Assembly (NCBI GenBank): GCA_019915015.1
Contig: JAHBBC010000042.1
Coordinates: 62,001 to 126,000, forward strand
Reading direction: 5' to 3'
DNA length: 64,000 nucleotides
Source of the DNA: Auriscalpium vulgare
Lineage: Eukaryota > Basidiomycota > Agaricomycetes > Russulales > Auriscalpiaceae
Part shown: in pieces, positions 59,422 through 64,000 of the stretch
Position numbering within the stretch: position 1 is the stretch's first letter
Layout of the letters: every line of letters starts with the position of its first letter
Translations under genes and position numbers: made by a program
The notes under the pieces: model-generated
Seen by the model: only the letters and a program-made list of their open reading frames with translations
Database searches by the model: none
What the model was told of the DNA's origin: nothing

Positions 59422-61445
59422 CGCCCCCCCCACCCGCGGCCCCGGCGGCCGCTGCGACGCACCAGCATCAGCATCACATTGTATGGCTATGGATATTTGT
59501 ATTCCTACTCACCTTTTCACGTTCCGCCCCGCACACGCGCTCCCTGTCTCCTCCACACCCTCCTCCCTGTCGTCGTTGTGCATTTTGCGTTTGCGGACCC
59601 TTCATGTATTTTGTGTATTTGTTGTTTCTCCTGTCGCACAGGCGGTCCCGCGGACCAACTGTATCCACCATTATCAGCACCCTCACGCCCACCCACAGCG
59701 ACGATCTCTACTCACCTGCGATGCCTTCGGATACCCTCTTTACGACGCCCACCCCGCGCGCGCCCCTTGCGTTATCCCTTGTTTTATTCCTATAAATGTG
59801 CGGTACACACCTTGGAACAACTTCATTATTCCGGTGACGTCTTCTCCTATGCGAATATATGCCCGAATTATGCGATGCGAGGTATGAGGCAAGGCTGAGC
59901 GCGGCGTTATATGCGGATGAGGACAATGCGCGCGCGGTAAGGCGAAGACAATGCGAGCCTGTGGGGGGCGGAGGAGAGGGACAATGGGCTGCGGGTGCGC
60001 CATGGGAGAATGCCTGCCCGTGGCCTGCGTGCGCCGCGCGATGGTTGCTGGGAGACGGTTGCCAGCCGGCGTGGCCGGCCCGCGCCCCCGGCGTGGGTCT
60101 GCGGCTGCTGCGCTAGTGGACGCCTGCGCGGTGGGCGGCGGTAGTGGAGTGTAGTGTCGAGGGCAACTTGGAGGAAAATTGCGCGCGCGGGAACGGAAGG
60201 GGCGATAGCGGAAGGCGACCCGGGGACCGAGCGCGTCTATCTGTCCCGGCCACGAGACGGAGGAGCGCGACTGTTTCAGGGCCTGGAAGGCAGCGATTGA
60301 GGCGGATAGTGAGCGCAGGACGGGGTGCACGTACCGGTCGTCGACAGACTGCATGAGCACGTGCGTGCGGGCAGAGGCTCTGGGGCGGCCTCGGTCGCCC
60401 CAAGACGTAGGAAAAGAGGGAAAATACTGGGAATAGACGGGGGAAGAGCAATGGGCGGTCTCCTCGCCCAGCGGACTGCAACTTCTGAAGACGTGCGCCG
60501 CGCGTGCTGGGGCGGGCGCTGTGCGTCCGACGTGGCACGGCGGCGCGGCGGGTTGCAGAAGTTGGCCGGTGGACGAGAAACCTGGACACAGGATGCGAGA
60601 GAGCAAAAAAAAGGCGGTTGAGTATGACTCGGAACTGGAACGACGATGGATGGAGGGAGGGTCGACGTTGAGCGAAATTCGGACGCGTTCGATGGATGGG
60701 CGACACCGTCACGTGAAGTTCTCACGGGCGTTTTTCCGCCCAAGTTCAACGCAACGGTGCGCTGCACTGGCAGCTGCCAGCTCTCCCGTGTCCCCATCAC
60801 GCCGCCTGGACGTCCTTTCCTGTTCAGAGACACAATATATGCTCTTTCTTGTCAAGGCTCTGCTGCAGGCGGCTGTCCAACCGCCGCAAACACGTCAATG
60901 TTGGCCCTTGCGCGCCTTCGACTGTCGCTCCAGGCCGTCCGATGACTGAAGTGTGCTGGCGCTGTCAGCGAGGTGCGATATCTACTGCCACGAGGCCGAC
61001 CAGCCAGCCAGATTGTTGAGCATCCCTGATGAAGCCCGCTCGACTAATTCGCGCCCCTCGCAGTCGATTTTACTGACGCCGCCTCCACGTCCACCCCGGC
61101 TTTTCTAGACCGTCGGTGTGCTTGTCGCTCACACATAGAGTGCGGGCGCACAAATGGCGCACAAAGTCGTTGTGAATAAGTCATCCGAGGCACTGAGCTT
61201 CTCAGGCCCGCGCTCTAACGCCTTGCGCGATACCTCTGGTCAGTGGCGTGTGTGTTAGAGTAGACATGATGGCCGGGTTTGTGTTGTGGTTGTGCTTCGA
61301 CGCCGATATGCTCACTCATTGCCCTGCGATAGCAAAGAAATGTGCGCCAGGAGGTATTTAGGTCTCGGTGACGGCGTCAAAGGTGGGTGGTCTATCTTGC
61401 GCCTTCCGTCCTTCACTAAGCCCCCCGTCGCGCTGCATTCTGACC
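59422..61445. other. Intergenic, 3' flank of HMG gene and unassigned DNA
   Basis: 59422-59900 is probably the 3' UTR and terminator region of the HMG-box gene. The rest has overlapping frames on both strands (for example 59740-60606 minus) without a recognised domain. A TATA-like CAATATATG occurs at about 60834 but no gene is attached to it. No other feature seen. Confidence 0.4.
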
Positions 61446-62626
61446 ATGCTTTCCTTCTTCGAGAGATTGGGTGGCAGGCGTGCAAGCGACTTGAGCGCTG
61501 GAGGCGATGCGTCGAGCGTGTCGAAGAAAGGACCTGCCGTCGACGAGAAGAGCTCTGAGGTCGGTGAAGATACCTTCGATGCCGCGCTTGAGGCGTTTCC
61601 CGGTGGCTTGACGTTCGAAGAAGGTGTGTCGCGCTCTCAGCCTGTATCAGCAGCCCTCCTGACTTATTGATTCGCAGACACCGCTGGGGGCATGGGCCGC
61701 CACCTCGGCGTTTTCAGCTGCACTCTCCTCATGTGGGCATCCCGCCGCCCGCCCTGCCCGCGCTGACCACATCACGTTCCAGCATCGGGCGCATCATCGG
61801 GACAGGCATCTTCTCCACGCCCGCCTCTATCCTCGGCTCTGTCGGCTCTGTCGGCGCCTCGCTGATGCTGTGGGTCCTCGGTTTCGTCATGTCCTTCTGC
61901 GGGCTCTTCATCTGGCTCGAGTACGGCACGATGTTCCCCCGGTCCGGAGGCGAAAAGGTCTACCTCGAGGCAGCGTACACGAAGCCGAAATACTTGGTCA
62001 CCGTCATCTTCGCGGCGAATGCGATCATTTTGGGGTTCACGGCGAGCAACTGCTTGGTGAGCACTGTCGTTGACTTGAGGATAGGATGATTATTCTGACT
62101 GGGCGCTGGCAGGTGTTTGCTCAGAAGTGAGGCGGGTCGCTCGTGTGCGGGGGAATGGCTGATGATCGTTTCCAGCATTCTCATTTCGGCGGGGCATTCG
62201 GCGGAGCGGTGGGTCGTGCGCGGGATTGCGATTGGAGGTACGCTGTCTGCTAATCGCAGTCTCGTCCATGCCTTGATATCGGGTTACAGTGATCGTCTTT
62301 GCGACGTTGGTCCACGGCCTCACGCCACGCCTCGGCATATACCTCATGAATGTCCGTTCCATCCCTCTTTGTTTGCGATGTCCTTGCTCACACTGCCTAT
62401 CAGGTCTTGAGCGTGTTCAAGATCGTCATTCTCATCTTCATCGTGGTCACTGGCTGGGTCGTCCTATCCGGGAAGATACGAATCGAGGATCCCCACGCCA
62501 ACTTCCGCCACGCCTTCGTGGGCAGCTCGCACAGCAGCAATGACGTGCGCTACCATGAATTTTCGGTCGTATTTGCAAATTGACCGACTGTTTGTGCTGC
62601 AGTACGCGAGCCCTGTCTGTTGTTAA
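61446..62626 (+). pseudogene. Methionine/amino-acid permease (LAT/APC, Mup1-like), 5' half only
   Basis: Eight exons (61446-61623, 61678-61732, 61783-62056, 62113-62126, 62176-62237, 62290-62351, 62404-62544, 62603-62626) total 810 nt and encode 269 residues. After a cytosolic N-terminus come the APC signature RIIGTGIFSTPASIL, then WLEYGTMFPRSGGEKVYLE, helices ending ILISAG, the loop ERWVVRGIAIGG, VHGLTPRLGIYLMN and VLSVFKIVILIFIVVTGWVVLSG. These are features of the fungal high-affinity methionine permease group, plasma-membrane proton symporters of about 12 helices and roughly 550-600 residues. The frame stops after SNDYASPVCC, where an AT-rich insert and then a minisatellite begin. About half the protein is missing, so transport activity is not expected. 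Exon 4 is only 14 nt. Confidence 0.82.
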
Positions 62627-62830
62627 GGTAACTTTTGGCCTACTAGAGTAGCAAATAGAAAGTACCAATACTAGCTGAATAGAAAATTTTACCAAGTCTC
62701 TGCAATTGAGGCTACTTTGGCTGGGCTATATAGGTGGCACAGTAATTACTTTCCCTAATTTCCAGGTCTCGGGCCCTGGGTTGAATACTGTAGTAAATAC
62801 TTCGGTAGGTTTATCAGCACCCCCAATGTG
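62627..62830. other. AT-rich insert between permease and minisatellite
   Basis: About 200 bp of markedly AT-richer DNA replaces the expected continuation of the permease. It includes a weak A-box-like TGGCTGGGCTATATAGG and a B-box-like GGGTTGAATAC, so a decayed tRNA-derived SINE is possible but not demonstrated. Confidence 0.35.
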
Positions 62831-64000
62831 CGGACATAGTATTCACTTTTGGTTAGCTATCCTATCCTGGTGACTGCGCGTGCATAGTGTTTACTTCCAG
62901 TCGGTTGTCCGGACGTAGAGCGCATAGTATTCACTTTTGGTCACGGTCGGCCCCCAGCACGTACTGTGTTTACTGTCAGTATTCACTGCGGGTGCGCAGT
63001 ATTCACTCAGGGCGCCGGTTGTGGTATCCACTCCGTGCGGACAGTTTTCACTGCGGGCATGAAGTATTTACTCCGGACGCGCAACATTCACTCCGGGAAC
63101 TGGTGCGTGGTATTCACTCCGGACGTGAAGTATTTACTCCGGGCGTGCAGTATTCACCCGGGACGGGAAAACTGACTTGCAGACCTGGTGCATAGTATTT
63201 ATTCCGGGCGCGCAGTATTTACTCCGGGCGCGCAGTATTCACTCGGGACGCGCAAAATTCACTCGCGGACCTGGTGCGTAGTATCTACTCCGGGTGTGCA
63301 GTATTTACTCCGGGCGTGCAGTATTCACTCGCGGACTAGGTGCGTAGCATCTACTCCGGGCGCGCAGTATTTACTCCGGGCGCGCAGTATTTACTCCGGG
63401 CGTGCACGTATTCACTCCGGGACCTGGTGCGTAGTATTCACTCCAGGCATGCAGTATTTACTCCGGGCGTGCAGTATTCACTCGGGACACGCAAAATTCA
63501 CTCGCGGACCTGGTGCGTTGTATTTACTCCGGGCGCGCAGTGTTTACTCCGGGCGTGCAGTATTCACTCGGGACGCACAAAATCCACTCGCGGATCTGGT
63601 GCGTAGTATCTACTCCGGGCGTGCAGTATTTACTCCGGGCGTGCAGTATTCACTCGCGGACCTGGTGCGTTGTATTTACTCCGGGCGCGCAGTGTTTACT
63701 CCGGGCGTGCAGTATTCACTCGGGACGCACAAAATCCACTCGCGGATCTGGTGCGTAGTATCTACTCCGGGCGTGCAGTTTTTACTCCGGGCGTGCAGTA
63801 TTTACTCCGGGCGTGCAGTATTCACTCGCGGACCTGGTGCGTTGTATTTACTCCGGGCGCGCAGTGTTTACTCCGGGCGTGCAGTATTCACTCGGGACGC
63901 ACAAAATTGACTCGCGGATCTGGTGCGTAGTATCTACTCCGGGCGTGCAGTATTTACTCCGGGCGTGCAGTATTCACTCGCGGACCTGGTGCGTTGTATT
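62831..64000 (+). repeat. 20-bp minisatellite with higher-order repeats
   Basis: The core unit is about CGTGCAGTATTTACTCCGGG (20 bp), with variants TATTCACTCGGGAC, GTGTTTACTCC and a spacer CGCGGACCTGGTGCGTAG. From about 63600 the units combine into a ~152-bp higher-order repeat; starts of the GCGTAGTATCTACTCC phase lie near 63601, 63753 and 63925, the last interval carrying one extra 20-bp unit. The left end (62831-63000) is degenerate and the right end homogeneous. The array runs off the window. It is open in several frames because the units lack stops; I do not call it coding. Confidence 0.9.

Noticed and set aside
63188..63910. 240-codon repetitive protein encoded by the minisatellite
   Set aside because: Unit length (20 bp) is not a multiple of three, several frames are open merely because the unit lacks stops, and there is no promoter or splice context.

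Overview
The window looks like a basidiomycete fungal chromosome, probably an Agaricomycete. The evidence is GC-rich genes split by 45-115 bp GT-AG introns, HMG-box and MYND-finger proteins, a DUF6699-type protein and fungal PIF/Harbinger elements. This is inference from gene content; no rRNA or species marker is present. All gene models were spliced by eye. For most multi-exon models the exon lengths sum to a whole number of codons, which supports them.

Layout. 1-1854 is a copy of 31646-33499 (direct, 31,645 bp apart) holding a HhH-GPD DNA glycosylase gene with a shared frameshift. 1923-7686 and 14421-20184 are near-identical inverted arms of about 5.76 kb. Each carries a 3.39 kb PIF/Harbinger transposon at its outer edge (transposase plus Myb/SANT-like gene) and part or all of an ankyrin-MYND gene, which is intact in the right arm and cut off in the left. 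Between the arms lies a TATA-preceded array of seven ~190 bp units bearing splice-site-flanked mini-exons (7997-9385), then about 4 kb without a recognisable gene. 20185-31645 holds an HMG-box gene (minus), about 5 kb of unassigned sequence, and a repeat-rich DUF6699-type gene (minus).

33500-47231 is a nested pair of 6.86 kb DNA transposons. One inserted into the left terminus of the other, and both have perfect 8-bp target-site duplications. A third copy, inverted, sits at 51979-58839 in an intron of a second HMG-box gene (50875-59421), also with a perfect 8-bp duplication. The element encodes one predicted 1958-residue protein: an N-terminal Ulp1/C48-type cysteine peptidase with all catalytic residues, a C2HC finger, and an RNase H-like transposase region. 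I regard this peptidase-transposase as the most interesting system in the window.

After the second HMG gene come about 2 kb of unassigned DNA, the 5' half of a methionine-permease-like (LAT/APC) gene truncated at 62626, and a 20-bp minisatellite with higher-order structure running off the right edge.

The exact duplications and single-base homopolymer differences between copies could be biological (recent transposition and rearrangement) or could partly reflect assembly of a dikaryotic genome. Both readings are kept open below.
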